A DNA stretch of 64,000 bases. Origin: Luteibacter jiangsuensis (GTDB lineage Bacteria > Pseudomonadota > Gammaproteobacteria > Xanthomonadales > Rhodanobacteraceae). Shown here piece after piece: positions 1 to 8,063 of this stretch; position 1 is the first letter of the stretch; each line of letters opens with the position of its first letter. The stretch covers positions 124,001-188,000 of the forward strand of contig NZ_JAAQQR010000003.1 of NCBI RefSeq assembly GCF_011742555.1. Direction: 5' to 3'. The translations under genes were made by a program, and so were the position numbers. Below the pieces are notes generated by a model, which was given only the letters and a program-made list of their open reading frames with translations, made no database searches and was not told the origin of the DNA.

Positions 1-1124
1 GCACCGAAACGCGCACCTTCCAGATCTATGCGCTTCCGGGCACGGACGCGCTGTCGAGCAGTGTCACGACGAGCACGATGTCGTCGATGGGCATCGGTGG
101 CGGCTCGAGTGGTGGTGGCGGCAGCGGTGGAGATTCGGGCGCTTCGGCGGGTGCGTCCCCGGGCGGTGGTGCCGGCGGTGCCGGTGGCAGCGGTGGCGGC
201 GTCAGCGGCCAGGCAGGCAGCGCGCAGTCGGTGGCGACCACGCTCACCAGCTCGGTGATGGACGACGTGTCCAACGCCGTATCCGGCATGCTCACGCCGG
301 GCCAGAGCAAGTTCACCCTGTCGAAGGCCACGGCTTCGATCACGGTGACCGATTCCCCTGACGTACTGGACCGCATCGCCTCGTATATCGACCACGAGAA
401 CAAGCTGTTGACCACGCAGGTGGTCCTGAACGTAAAGATCCTGAATATCACGTTCGACCGCACCGACCAGTACGGCGTGGACTGGAACCTCGCCTACAAC
501 AGCGCCCGTGCCGGCTCGATCGGCACGGCAGCGACCGACGTGAAAGGCAACACGGCCAACGTCCACATTCTCAAGGGCCCGTTCAAGGACTCGTCGCTGC
601 TGATCAAGGCCTTGTCCGAGCAGGGTAAGGTGTCCGTCGTGACGCAACCTTCGGTGACCACGCTCAACCTTCAGGCGGTTCCCATGCAGGTGGCCACGCA
701 GAAGGCTTATATCGCCTCGGTCAGCAACACCGCGGTTGCTCAGGTCGGTACGTCGACGGGTATCCAGCCCGGCACGGTGACCACCGGCTTCAACATGATG
801 CTGCTGCCATACGCCATGGCCGACAACCAGCTGCTGCTCCAGTACAACATCAGCCTGAGCGACCTGGCGGACCTGGTCACCATGGGTGACAAGGATTCGC
901 CCACCTCTATCCAGCTGCCTACCGTGGACCTGCGTGCATTCGCGCAGAAGGTGCGCCTGCGTTCGGGCGAGACTTTGGCGCTGTCGGGTTTTGAACAAAA
1001 TACTGACGACAGCCAGCGCTCCGGTGTGGGCAGCCCGAACAACCAGTTCCTCGGCGGTAGCCGCAAGGCGGTGAAGAACCACAGCGTGATCGTGATCCTC
1101 ATCACGCCGGTCGTGGCGAGCTGA
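1..1124 (+). CDS. pilN: Type IVb pilus secretin, PilN family (5' end outside window)
   Basis: Outer-membrane secretin channel of an R64-like thin (type IVb) pilus, through which the pilus crosses the outer membrane. The reading frame is open from base 3, so the N-terminus, signal peptide and lipobox lie upstream; about 373 codons are visible. From nt 90 to 215 there is a Gly/Ser-rich low-complexity insert inside the periplasmic N domains. The C-terminal half has the secretin signature: the VSVVTQPSVTTLNLQAVP segment, then a beta-rich region ending in a VRLRSGETLALSGF motif and a hydrophobic last strand (HSVIVILITPVV). It is followed after 3 nt by the PilO2-like gene and then PilP, PilQ, PilR and PilT homologues, the R64 pil order, which supports the name. 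Family assignment is firm; the exact substrate pilus is inferred. Confidence 0.88.
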   Translation, partial: TETRTFQIYALPGTDALSSSVTTSTMSSMGIGGGSSGGGGSGGDSGASAGASPGGGAGGAGGSGGGVSGQAGSAQSVATTLTSSVMDDVSNAVSGMLTPGQSKFTLSKATASITVTDSPDVLDRIASYIDHENKLLTTQVVLNVKILNITFDRTDQYGVDWNLAYNSARAGSIGTAATDVKGNTANVHILKGPFKDSSLLIKALSEQGKVSVVTQPSVTTLNLQAVPMQVATQKAYIASVSNTAVAQVGTSTGIQPGTVTTGFNMMLLPYAMADNQLLLQYNISLSDLADLVTMGDKDSPTSIQLPTVDLRAFAQKVRLRSGETLALSGFEQNTDDSQRSGVGSPNNQFLGGSRKAVKNHSVIVILITPVVAS

Positions 1125-1127
1125 GCC

Positions 1128-2408
1128 ATGGCCAGGACCGACAAGGGGGCGGCGCAAGCCGCCCAAACGAAACTGTACGGCAAGGCGCTGGTGGCGGGCC
1201 TCGTCTGGCAGCCGCCCGTGCCGAAGATCAGCCGCGCGGCCATGCAACGCCAGGGCAAGGCCGCCGACTTCGGCCTGGCCGTACGGCACATGGCGGGCGC
1301 GACCACGCAGATCGGCTATGGGCCGAAGGACATCGGCGAGCCGGGCTTCCATTCGCTGGCCGCCGTGCTGGCGAAGGCGGTGGACAAGCCGGACTGGATC
1401 GGTGCGTTCCGCCTGCCCGATACCCGCTACGCGCTGGTCGGTGTACGGCAGGGTGCCATCATGGCCGGTCGCGACATCATCGGTACTCGTGGCGAGGTGG
1501 AAGCGCTGTTGCGCGACACCGTGCAACTCGTGGAAGACGCGGGCGAAAAGTGGGATGCCATCTACGCCCCGAAGGAGTTCGAAACACCGTGGCCGGAGGC
1601 GCCGCTGGTATCGCTCCTGCCGCGATCGGCGCTGAAGTCGGCCGGCAAGCTGGAATCGCTGACGGGCGAGATGACCCGGCAGCAGAAGAACCTGCTGTTC
1701 GGTATCGCCGCGGGTGTGGTGATCCTCGGCGCGGCGGGCTGGGCGATCCACGCGTATCGCGACCGGTTGGCGGCGCAGTTCGCCGCGCGCTCGAATGAAA
1801 CGGTCCAGGTGCCGCCCCCGCATCCGTGGAAGTCGCAACCGCGTCCGTTGTTGCAGCTCGCCGTGTGGAAGCAGGCGATGAATCGCATTCCGTTGACCCT
1901 CGCCGGTTGGCGTGCGGATTCGATCGCACTCGATGCCGGCTCGGCAACGGTGGACTACCGCCGCGACAACGGCATGCCGGTCGCCGTGTTCCAGGCTGCC
2001 GCCGTCGCCGCTTTCGGCCAGGGACCGCAGGTCTCGCAGATGGGTGAACAGGCGCAGGTCAGCTTGACGCTGCAAGCGGCGCCAGGCGAAGAGGAAGCAC
2101 TGCAATCACAGGACACAGCCCTGATCGGACTGACCTCGCACTTCCAGTCGCTCGGCCTCAAGGTGCCGTCGCTGACGAAGGGCCAGGCCCAGCTTCCGCC
2201 GCCACCACCCTCCGTACCCGGTTCGCCGCGGCAAGTATGGGCACCGGCCGACTGGCAGACCTACAACTGGACGCTCACCACCACGATGCCGCCGGACACG
2301 CTGCTCGCACAGCCGTTCCCGGGACTGCGCGTGACCACCATGAAAGTTCTCTTTTCTGACAGCGCCCCACAGTGGTCGCTCAATGGAGTGTTTTATGCGA
2401 AAGACTAA
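1128..2408 (+). CDS. pilO2: Type IVb pilus protein PilO2 family
   Basis: 426 aa inner-membrane protein of the thin-pilus assembly machine. The cytoplasmic N-terminal half (about residues 1-185) is followed by one transmembrane helix (about 189-208) and a periplasmic C-terminal part with a Pro-rich linker near 355-367. This bitopic layout and the position between secretin and PilP match R64 PilO/PilO2, which is thought to bridge the inner-membrane platform and the secretin through PilP. The start ATG is 3 nt after the secretin stop, so translation is probably coupled. The C-terminus overlaps the start of pilP by 14 nt. No enzymatic motif is visible. Confidence 0.82.
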   Translation: MARTDKGAAQAAQTKLYGKALVAGLVWQPPVPKISRAAMQRQGKAADFGLAVRHMAGATTQIGYGPKDIGEPGFHSLAAVLAKAVDKPDWIGAFRLPDTRYALVGVRQGAIMAGRDIIGTRGEVEALLRDTVQLVEDAGEKWDAIYAPKEFETPWPEAPLVSLLPRSALKSAGKLESLTGEMTRQQKNLLFGIAAGVVILGAAGWAIHAYRDRLAAQFAARSNETVQVPPPHPWKSQPRPLLQLAVWKQAMNRIPLTLAGWRADSIALDAGSATVDYRRDNGMPVAVFQAAAVAAFGQGPQVSQMGEQAQVSLTLQAAPGEEEALQSQDTALIGLTSHFQSLGLKVPSLTKGQAQLPPPPPSVPGSPRQVWAPADWQTYNWTLTTTMPPDTLLAQPFPGLRVTTMKVLFSDSAPQWSLNGVFYAKD

Positions 2409-2934
2409 TGTTGTGCTGCTTGCCGCGACGGGCCTGCTGGCCGCCTCCGCGATCCATGCACAGACTCTTCCCGCTGCGCCGGCGCCGGCCTCTGCGGCAA
2501 CTACTGCCCCGGCCGTTCCGGTCGCACCCATGGACGACGCTGTGGCCACGCAGCTCGAGAAGCTGCAGACCGAAGTGATGCTGCTGAAGGCACAGACCGC
2601 CCGCGCACAGGCACAGGCGGATCTGGACAAGGCCTCAGGGGTGGGTGCCCCCGGCGGTACGTCCGCCATCGGCATGCCTGCCGTGAAAGCCATCTACGGC
2701 CGCGGTGGGGCGCTGAGCGCCACGCTCCGCCTGAACAGCGGTAGCGTGATGGACGCCCGTGTCGGCGACAGCGTACCGGGCGGCTATCGCGTGTCCCGTA
2801 TTTCGGCCGGCACCGTCACCTTCAGCAAGGGCGGCCGCGAATACAGGGCCGGCCTCACGGCCGACATGCCGGCACTGCCGGGGATGCAGGGTAACGGGCT
2901 GATGGTCGCGCCACCCTTGCCAGACCGCAGTTGA
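2395..2934 (+). CDS. pilP: Type IVb pilus biogenesis protein PilP
   Basis: 179 aa periplasmic protein. A Sec signal peptide (MRKTNVVLLAATGLLAASAIHA) is followed by an Ala/Pro-rich linker, a short coiled-coil-like segment (about residues 50-80, LEKLQTEVMLLKAQ) and a C-terminal domain with the GDSVPGGYRVSRIS pattern seen in type IV pilus PilP domains. The start at 2395 is preferred over the in-frame ATG at 2383 because GGAG (2385-2388) lies 6 nt upstream and the signal peptide then begins with charged residues. It overlaps the end of pilO2 by 14 nt, indicating translational coupling. By analogy it links PilO2 to the secretin. Confidence 0.82.
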   Translation: MRKTNVVLLAATGLLAASAIHAQTLPAAPAPASAATTAPAVPVAPMDDAVATQLEKLQTEVMLLKAQTARAQAQADLDKASGVGAPGGTSAIGMPAVKAIYGRGGALSATLRLNSGSVMDARVGDSVPGGYRVSRISAGTVTFSKGGREYRAGLTADMPALPGMQGNGLMVAPPLPDRS

Positions 2935-2950
2935 CGGGGAGGACGGTGCG

Positions 2951-4525
2951 ATGAACTACACGCTTTCCGACCTGATCGCGTTGGTCCTGAATGGCGCGCG
3001 CATCCTGTCTACTGAGAAGGGCGCGCTCGAGGTCGAGGAAGACAACCGGGGGTTGATGTGCCTGGTCGAGATTCCGAGGCAGCCGGGCCGTTGCATCCTG
3101 GCCGTGTCGTCCTCGCACCGTCTCGACCCGCACGTGCTCAGCTACCACGAGACCGCGCGCCGGCATGGCTTCGAGTGCGAGGTGATCACCTGCGGCATGC
3201 GCAATGTGCTGGACCTTTACCGCCTGGGCAAGGGCCGGCAGCGTCAGTCGGTGGGCAGCGAGAGCGAAGCGCAGCGCTACATCGTGGACCTGATTCGCGA
3301 AGCGACCGCGATGCGCGCGTCCGATCTGCATATCGTGGCCCGCCACGACTACTGCGAAATCCGTTGCCGCATCGACGGCTACCTGCGCCCCGTGGAACAG
3401 CTTCGCCCCGACGAAGGGCTGCGCATCTGCGCCACGATCTACCAGAGCATGTGCGACGTCGCGGAGCCGACGTTCAAGCCCATGCAGGCGCAGCGCGCGC
3501 GTATGAAGGACGAGTTTCTGAGTGAATGCGGGCTTTCCGGTGCGCGTATCAATACCCGGCCCCTGGACCGCGGCATGATGATGGTGCTGCGCCTGCTGTA
3601 CGCCGACAGCCCGGGCGCCGCACCGAAGCTGGCCGACCTCGGCTACCTGCCGGAACAGTGCGAGGCCATCGAGGAGCTGATGGAACATCGCACCGGCGTG
3701 GTGCTGCTGTCCGGTCCTACCGGCAGCGGCAAGAGCACCACACTGAAGGTGGTGATGCAGAAGCTGATGGCCGAACACACGGGCATCCACCTGCTCACGC
3801 TGGAAGATCCGCCGGAGTACGAGATCGAAGGCGCGAACCAGTCGCCGGTGAGCGGCGAGCGGGGCAGCAGCGCGGGCGTAGAACAGGAATGGGCGAACGC
3901 GATTGCGGATGCGATGCGTCTCGACCCGGATGTGATCATGGTAGGCGAGGTGCGCGATGCCGTGACGGCCAAGATGGCCTTCCGTGCCGCGATGACGGGC
4001 CATCTCATCTGGACCACCATCCACGCCAACGATGCGCTGGCCATTCTGCCGCGCCTGGAAGACGAAGGCGTGATGCAGTCGCTGCTCACCGATTCCAGCC
4101 TCGTGATCGGCCTCGTCAACCAGTCGCTGGTGCAGCGCCTCTGCAACGAGTGCAGCATTCCGCTCAAAGGCAATGAGGAACTGCTGGGCGAACGCCTGAT
4201 GAAGCGCCTGACGCGTTACTGCGACCTCGACGGCGTGCGCCTGCAAGGCGACGGCTGCGAGCGCTGCAAGCAGCAGGGAACCGCCGGCCGAACCGTGGTG
4301 GCCGAGGTGATACGCACGTCGCCGGGCCTTATGCAGGCCTACATCCGCGGCCACCACCTGGAAGCCACGCGTCACTGGATCCAGGAAGGCGGTGGCATCG
4401 GCAAGGCCGATGCGCTCATTCGCAAGATCAACCAGGGCATCGTGGACCCGCGCGCCGGCGAACGCATTGTCGGCCCCATCCGCTCGACGGGAGCTTCGTT
4501 CCACCTGCCGGACGCCATCTCATGA
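2951..4525 (+). CDS. pilQ: Type IVb pilus assembly ATPase, PilQ/GspE family
   Basis: 524 aa cytoplasmic secretion ATPase that powers pilus extension. It shows Walker A GPTGSGKST near residues 255-263, an Asp box (LLTLEDPPEYEIEGANQSPV), Walker B/His box (DPDVIMVGEVRD, about 325-335, then TGHLIWTTIHAND) and two CxxC pairs (LCNEC near 398; CERC near 437), the zinc-binding tetracysteine motif of GspE-type ATPases. The N-terminal part is the usual N2 domain. The 3' end overlaps the platform gene by 4 nt (ATGA). In R64 the corresponding gene is pilQ; note that PilQ in Pseudomonas-type systems denotes the secretin instead. Confidence 0.9.
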   Translation: MNYTLSDLIALVLNGARILSTEKGALEVEEDNRGLMCLVEIPRQPGRCILAVSSSHRLDPHVLSYHETARRHGFECEVITCGMRNVLDLYRLGKGRQRQSVGSESEAQRYIVDLIREATAMRASDLHIVARHDYCEIRCRIDGYLRPVEQLRPDEGLRICATIYQSMCDVAEPTFKPMQAQRARMKDEFLSECGLSGARINTRPLDRGMMMVLRLLYADSPGAAPKLADLGYLPEQCEAIEELMEHRTGVVLLSGPTGSGKSTTLKVVMQKLMAEHTGIHLLTLEDPPEYEIEGANQSPVSGERGSSAGVEQEWANAIADAMRLDPDVIMVGEVRDAVTAKMAFRAAMTGHLIWTTIHANDALAILPRLEDEGVMQSLLTDSSLVIGLVNQSLVQRLCNECSIPLKGNEELLGERLMKRLTRYCDLDGVRLQGDGCERCKQQGTAGRTVVAEVIRTSPGLMQAYIRGHHLEATRHWIQEGGGIGKADALIRKINQGIVDPRAGERIVGPIRSTGASFHLPDAIS

Positions 4526-5613
4526 GCAGCGCACTCGAACGACTGAACCACAAGATGGCCAAGTTCCAGTTTGGAGCGAAGAAGCGCATACGCTTCTATG
4601 GCCACCTCACCATGATGCTGGAAAACCGCATCATGCTGATCGACGCGCTGCGCGAGATGTACAACGTCGCCAGCGAGGAAGGCAAGAAGCCGGGGAACGG
4701 GTACGCCATCATTCTCGACAGTTGCTACGAGGCCGTGAGCCAGGGCAGCACGTTGGCCGAAGGTCTGCGTCCCTGGGTGAACGCGAACGAGGTGGCGGTG
4801 ATCGCCGCCGGCGAGCAATCCGGTGACATGCGCAGCGCGTTCCAGGATGCCATCGCCATGATCGAGGCCGGCTCCAAGATCCGTGGCGCGATCATCGGTG
4901 CCTCCATCTACCCGGTGGTGCTGCTGGCCATGCTATGCGTGCTGTTGCATATCGTGGCGGGCAGCCTGGTGCCGAAGCTCTCGGCCATCTCCAATCCGCA
5001 GACATGGTCGGGCGCCGCGTATTTCCTCTACGAACTGGGCACCTTCGTCAATGAATGGGGCCTCTATGCGCTCGCATTCATCCTGATCCTGGCCGTCGGT
5101 ATCGGGCTTTCGCTTCCCTTGTTGGGCGGACCCGTACGAACCGTGGTGGACCGCTTTCCACCGTGGTCGCTCTATCGAACGATCCACGGCAGCATCTTCA
5201 TGCTCAACGTTTCCCTGCTGATCCGCTCGGGCATGATGCTGCAATCGGCGTTGGAGCTTCTGCTCGAACGGGCCGGCTCGCGATGGCTGCGCGACCGTAT
5301 CGAGGCCACGCTTGAAAACATCGCGGCGGGCTCCGGCTTCGGCGATGCGCTGCGCGACACCGGTTACGACTTCCCCGACGGCGAGGCGATCAGCTACCTG
5401 CGCCTGCTGTCGCGACTGCAGGGTTTCGACCAGTCGATGGCCAAGTTCGCACGGCATTGGCTCGACGAGACCATCGCCAAGGTGCAGGCGGCTGCGCGCG
5501 GATTCTTGCTGGCGTCGATCCTGCTGATGGGCGGCATGCTCGTGCTGGTGGTGACGGCGGTGTCCGACATCGAGAACACCATCCAACAGTCCGTCTCGCA
5601 GCCGGCCGGTTAA
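4522..5613 (+). CDS. pilR: Type IVb pilus inner-membrane platform, PilR/GspF family
   Basis: 363 aa polytopic protein with the two-copy GspF architecture. Two helical cytoplasmic repeats (about 20-115 and 225-325; note GEQSGDMRSAFQDAIAMIEAG in the first) are separated by membrane helices near 123-150 and 178-202, with a final helix near 329-348. It forms the inner-membrane base on which the ATPase acts. The ATG overlaps the pilQ stop by 4 nt. The next gene is not a prepilin as in R64 but a VirB11/TrbB-type ATPase 28 nt downstream. Confidence 0.88.
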   Translation: MSSALERLNHKMAKFQFGAKKRIRFYGHLTMMLENRIMLIDALREMYNVASEEGKKPGNGYAIILDSCYEAVSQGSTLAEGLRPWVNANEVAVIAAGEQSGDMRSAFQDAIAMIEAGSKIRGAIIGASIYPVVLLAMLCVLLHIVAGSLVPKLSAISNPQTWSGAAYFLYELGTFVNEWGLYALAFILILAVGIGLSLPLLGGPVRTVVDRFPPWSLYRTIHGSIFMLNVSLLIRSGMMLQSALELLLERAGSRWLRDRIEATLENIAAGSGFGDALRDTGYDFPDGEAISYLRLLSRLQGFDQSMAKFARHWLDETIAKVQAAARGFLLASILLMGGMLVLVVTAVSDIENTIQQSVSQPAG

Positions 5614-5641
5614 ATCATCCTTTCCTATCGAGATTATTTCC

Positions 5642-6730
5642 ATGAACGTTTCATCCGCTGCGCAGGACCTGCGCGAAAATGACCTGGCGGCCCTGCGCGC
5701 CGCGTGTGGACCCGTCATCCTCGAAGCCCTCGACGACACCGACGTGGTCGAAGTCATCGTCAACCCCGATGGCAAGCTGTGGATCGAGTCGCACAAGGCG
5801 GGCATGTGCCTCGTCGATCCGGCCTTTCCCGAGGACCAGGCCGCGGCCATCCTTCGTCTGGCCGGCAGCTTGCAGACCTCGCCCATCCCAGCTACCGAGT
5901 CGATCATCGAGGGAGAATTCCCGCTCGACGGCTCGCGCATCGCGGGGTTGCTTCCGCCGCTGGTGACCGCGCCGACGTTCGCACTGCGCAAGCGCTCGCC
6001 CGCGGTGTTCTCGCTCGGCGACTACAAGGACAACGGCATCATCAAGCCGATAGGTGCAGCACCGTTACGCTCGGCGGCCGAGGCGGCGGCTGGGCGGCAG
6101 CGCAGCTTCGAGCACCCGGTCGATGCGATTCGCGAAGCGGTCGCCTTGCGCAAGAACATCCTTATCGTCGGCGGCACCGGCAGCGGCAAGACCACACTGA
6201 CCAACGCCATCCTGCACGAGATCGCCGAACAGTGCCCGCGCGATCGCATCGTGGCGCTGGAAGACACGATGGAATTGCAGGTCACGGCGCAGAACCATGC
6301 GCTGCTGCGCACGGGCAAGGACGCCGATATGCGCCGGTTGCTGCGCGTCACCATGCGTCTCCGCCCCGACCGCATCGTGGTGGGCGAGGTGCGCGGCGGC
6401 GAGGCGTACACCATGCTCAAGAGCTGGAACTCCGGCCACCCGGGCGGCGTCGCCACCATGCACGCCAATTCCTCCGAGGAAGGCCTGCAGAAGCTGGCGC
6501 ACTACATCTACGAAGACCCGGCGGCGCAGAGCTTCACGCCGGAGGCCATCGGCTGGATGATCGCCAGCGCCGTCAATCTCATCGTGGTGATCGAGAAGAC
6601 CGCCGCGGCCCCCGGACGCATGGTGAGCGAGATCTGCGAAGTCACCGGCTATATGAACGAGCGTTACACGCTCAACGTGCTCCGCCTGCAGACGGGTACG
6701 GGGCGTAACGAGTTCAAGCTCAGGATCTGA
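5642..6730 (+). CDS. VirB11/TrbB-type secretion ATPase
   Basis: 362 aa hexameric-type NTPase of the T2SS/T4SS superfamily, most like conjugation protein TrbB. The N-terminal domain (about 1-150) includes the VVEVIVNPDGKLWIE strand pattern typical of TrbB/VirB11. Walker A GGTGSGKTT lies at 177-185, Walker B/Asp and His boxes at LRPDRIVVGEVRGGE and HPGGVATMHANSS. It lacks the tetracysteine motif of GspE-type ATPases. The upstream gap is 28 nt with no strong ribosome binding site. R64 pil operons have no such gene at this place, so a role as a second (retraction-like or prepilin-handling) motor is possible but only inferred; a transferred conjugation gene is the alternative. Confidence 0.85.
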   Translation: MNVSSAAQDLRENDLAALRAACGPVILEALDDTDVVEVIVNPDGKLWIESHKAGMCLVDPAFPEDQAAAILRLAGSLQTSPIPATESIIEGEFPLDGSRIAGLLPPLVTAPTFALRKRSPAVFSLGDYKDNGIIKPIGAAPLRSAAEAAAGRQRSFEHPVDAIREAVALRKNILIVGGTGSGKTTLTNAILHEIAEQCPRDRIVALEDTMELQVTAQNHALLRTGKDADMRRLLRVTMRLRPDRIVVGEVRGGEAYTMLKSWNSGHPGGVATMHANSSEEGLQKLAHYIYEDPAAQSFTPEAIGWMIASAVNLIVVIEKTAAAPGRMVSEICEVTGYMNERYTLNVLRLQTGTGRNEFKLRI

Positions 6731-6740
6731 GGAGCCGGCG

Positions 6741-7250
6741 ATGGTCACGCTCTCTGCGACATGGCGCCGCCTCGCCGTTGCGGCATTCGTCATTCTGAAT
6801 GCAGCAAGCGCGTCGCCGTCGCATGCGGCGCCCGCGCAGGAGCGCATCGTCTGTTCGATCGTGGCTGCCGTGAAATACCGGATTCCGGTCAACGCGATGC
6901 TGGCCGTGGCCGAACAGGAAGGCGGCCGACCCGGTCTTCGCGTGAAGAACCATAACGGCACCTACGATCTTGGCGCGATGCAGTTCAACACGGCCTACCT
7001 GGGCGAACTACGGAAATACGGCATCTCGGAACAGGACGTCTCCGGCGCCGGTTGCTATCCCTACGAACTCGCCGCATGGCGCATCCGCACGCATATCGTG
7101 AAGGACCGTGGCGATCTCTGGACCCGCATCGCGGATTACCACTCGCGCACGCCCAGGTACAACGCGGTGTATCGCCAGGCCGTTATGGCCCGGGCGGCAC
7201 GCTGGGCCGAATGGCTCAGGGCGAGGTACAGGACTTATGACGCGTACTGA
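6741..7250 (+). CDS. PilT-like lytic transglycosylase of the pilus operon
   Basis: 169 aa exported muramidase-like protein that would open peptidoglycan for pilus assembly. A signal peptide (about residues 1-30, cleavage near SHAA/P) precedes an SLT-fold domain with the candidate catalytic Glu in AVAEQEGG (residue 58 or 60), the DLGAMQFN motif and an Ala/Arg-rich last helix. It corresponds to R64 PilT (a VirB1-type transglycosylase, not the retraction ATPase of the same name). It starts 10 nt after the TrbB-like gene and is the last gene of the operon; the next gene is convergent 24 nt away. Confidence 0.8.
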   Translation: MVTLSATWRRLAVAAFVILNAASASPSHAAPAQERIVCSIVAAVKYRIPVNAMLAVAEQEGGRPGLRVKNHNGTYDLGAMQFNTAYLGELRKYGISEQDVSGAGCYPYELAAWRIRTHIVKDRGDLWTRIADYHSRTPRYNAVYRQAVMARAARWAEWLRARYRTYDAY

Positions 7251-7274
7251 GCCACTGCGGCCCGGACTCCCGCC

Positions 7275-8063
7275 TCAACGCCCAGAGCCGTAATACTCCA
7301 CCGCCTGCTCGATCTCTTGCGGCGTCATGTTGGCGGCCACGTTACGCATCTGCGCGCTCGTATCGTTGCGCCGGGTGCCGTGCGAGAAAGCGAGTAGTTG
7401 TGTGCGCAGGTAGGCGCGCGGCTGTGCGTCGAGCCAGGGTGCGCCGAGCTTGCTCGTCATGCCGCCGTGGCAGGAACCGCACGCGGCGATGTTACGCGTC
7501 GGCGAGCCGAAAGCGACGATGTCGGGTGCGTTGCCCAGGTCGCGGGCAGGTTCTCTCGGCAGTGAACCGTAGAACATGGCCAGGTCCTTGAGGTCCTGGT
7601 CGCTGAGGTCCTTCACCAGGGGCTCCATCACCGCGCTGGAGCGCGCGCCGGTCTGGTAATCGCGCAGTTGCTTGTAGATCGAAGCGGACTGCTGCCCGGC
7701 GAGACTTGGCGTTTCAGAGGTACTCACACCGCGCAGGCCGTGACACATGGTGCACTTCAAGGCGAGCGTTCCGCCGCGTCCGATGGAGCCGGGCGCATCG
7801 TGCGAGAGCGTGTCCGGCGTGAGCACCACCGTTGAAACGTGCCTTGGCGTGGGAAGCGGAGGCACGGCATCGGCCAGCCAGCCCCTGGGAATACCGGCGG
7901 CGCCGCAGATCGCGTCGAGAATCCCCTTGAAGCGGGCGTCGTTCTGCGCGGAAGGTAGCCAGACGAAGCCGACGACGCCCGAAAGGAGAAGCAACATGGC
8001 AAGCGTCGCCAGGCTTCCCCCGACGATGCGGTCACGCCACCACGGCTTGCGTAGATGCGTCAT
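7275..8063 (-). CDS. Membrane-anchored diheme cytochrome c
   Basis: 262 aa. One N-terminal membrane helix (about 15-36) anchors a periplasmic part with two heme c sites, CTMCH (about 103-107) and CGSCH (about 196-200), each followed by the helical pattern of cytochrome c4 domains (YKQLRDYQTGARSS; LRTQLLAFSHGTRRND). It is the last gene of the respiratory operon and overlaps the start region of oxidase subunit I by 4 nt, so it probably delivers electrons to the CuA subunit or is an oxidase accessory subunit. The family (c4-like) is clear; the exact electron partner is inferred. Confidence 0.83.
   Translation of the reverse strand: MTHLRKPWWRDRIVGGSLATLAMLLLLSGVVGFVWLPSAQNDARFKGILDAICGAAGIPRGWLADAVPPLPTPRHVSTVVLTPDTLSHDAPGSIGRGGTLALKCTMCHGLRGVSTSETPSLAGQQSASIYKQLRDYQTGARSSAVMEPLVKDLSDQDLKDLAMFYGSLPREPARDLGNAPDIVAFGSPTRNIAACGSCHGGMTSKLGAPWLDAQPRAYLRTQLLAFSHGTRRNDTSAQMRNVAANMTPQEIEQAVEYYGSGR

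Noticed and set aside
2855-4504. Long minus-strand frame (549 codons) across the PilQ gene
   Set aside because: It is the mirror of a well-supported ATPase gene in high-GC DNA; the product is His/Ala/Arg-rich without domains, and the plus strand has Walker and Cys motifs.
5642-7250. Conjugative transfer region, because of the TrbB-like ATPase
   Set aside because: No relaxase, coupling protein, TrbC-TrbL or VirB genes are present; all neighbours are pilus genes.
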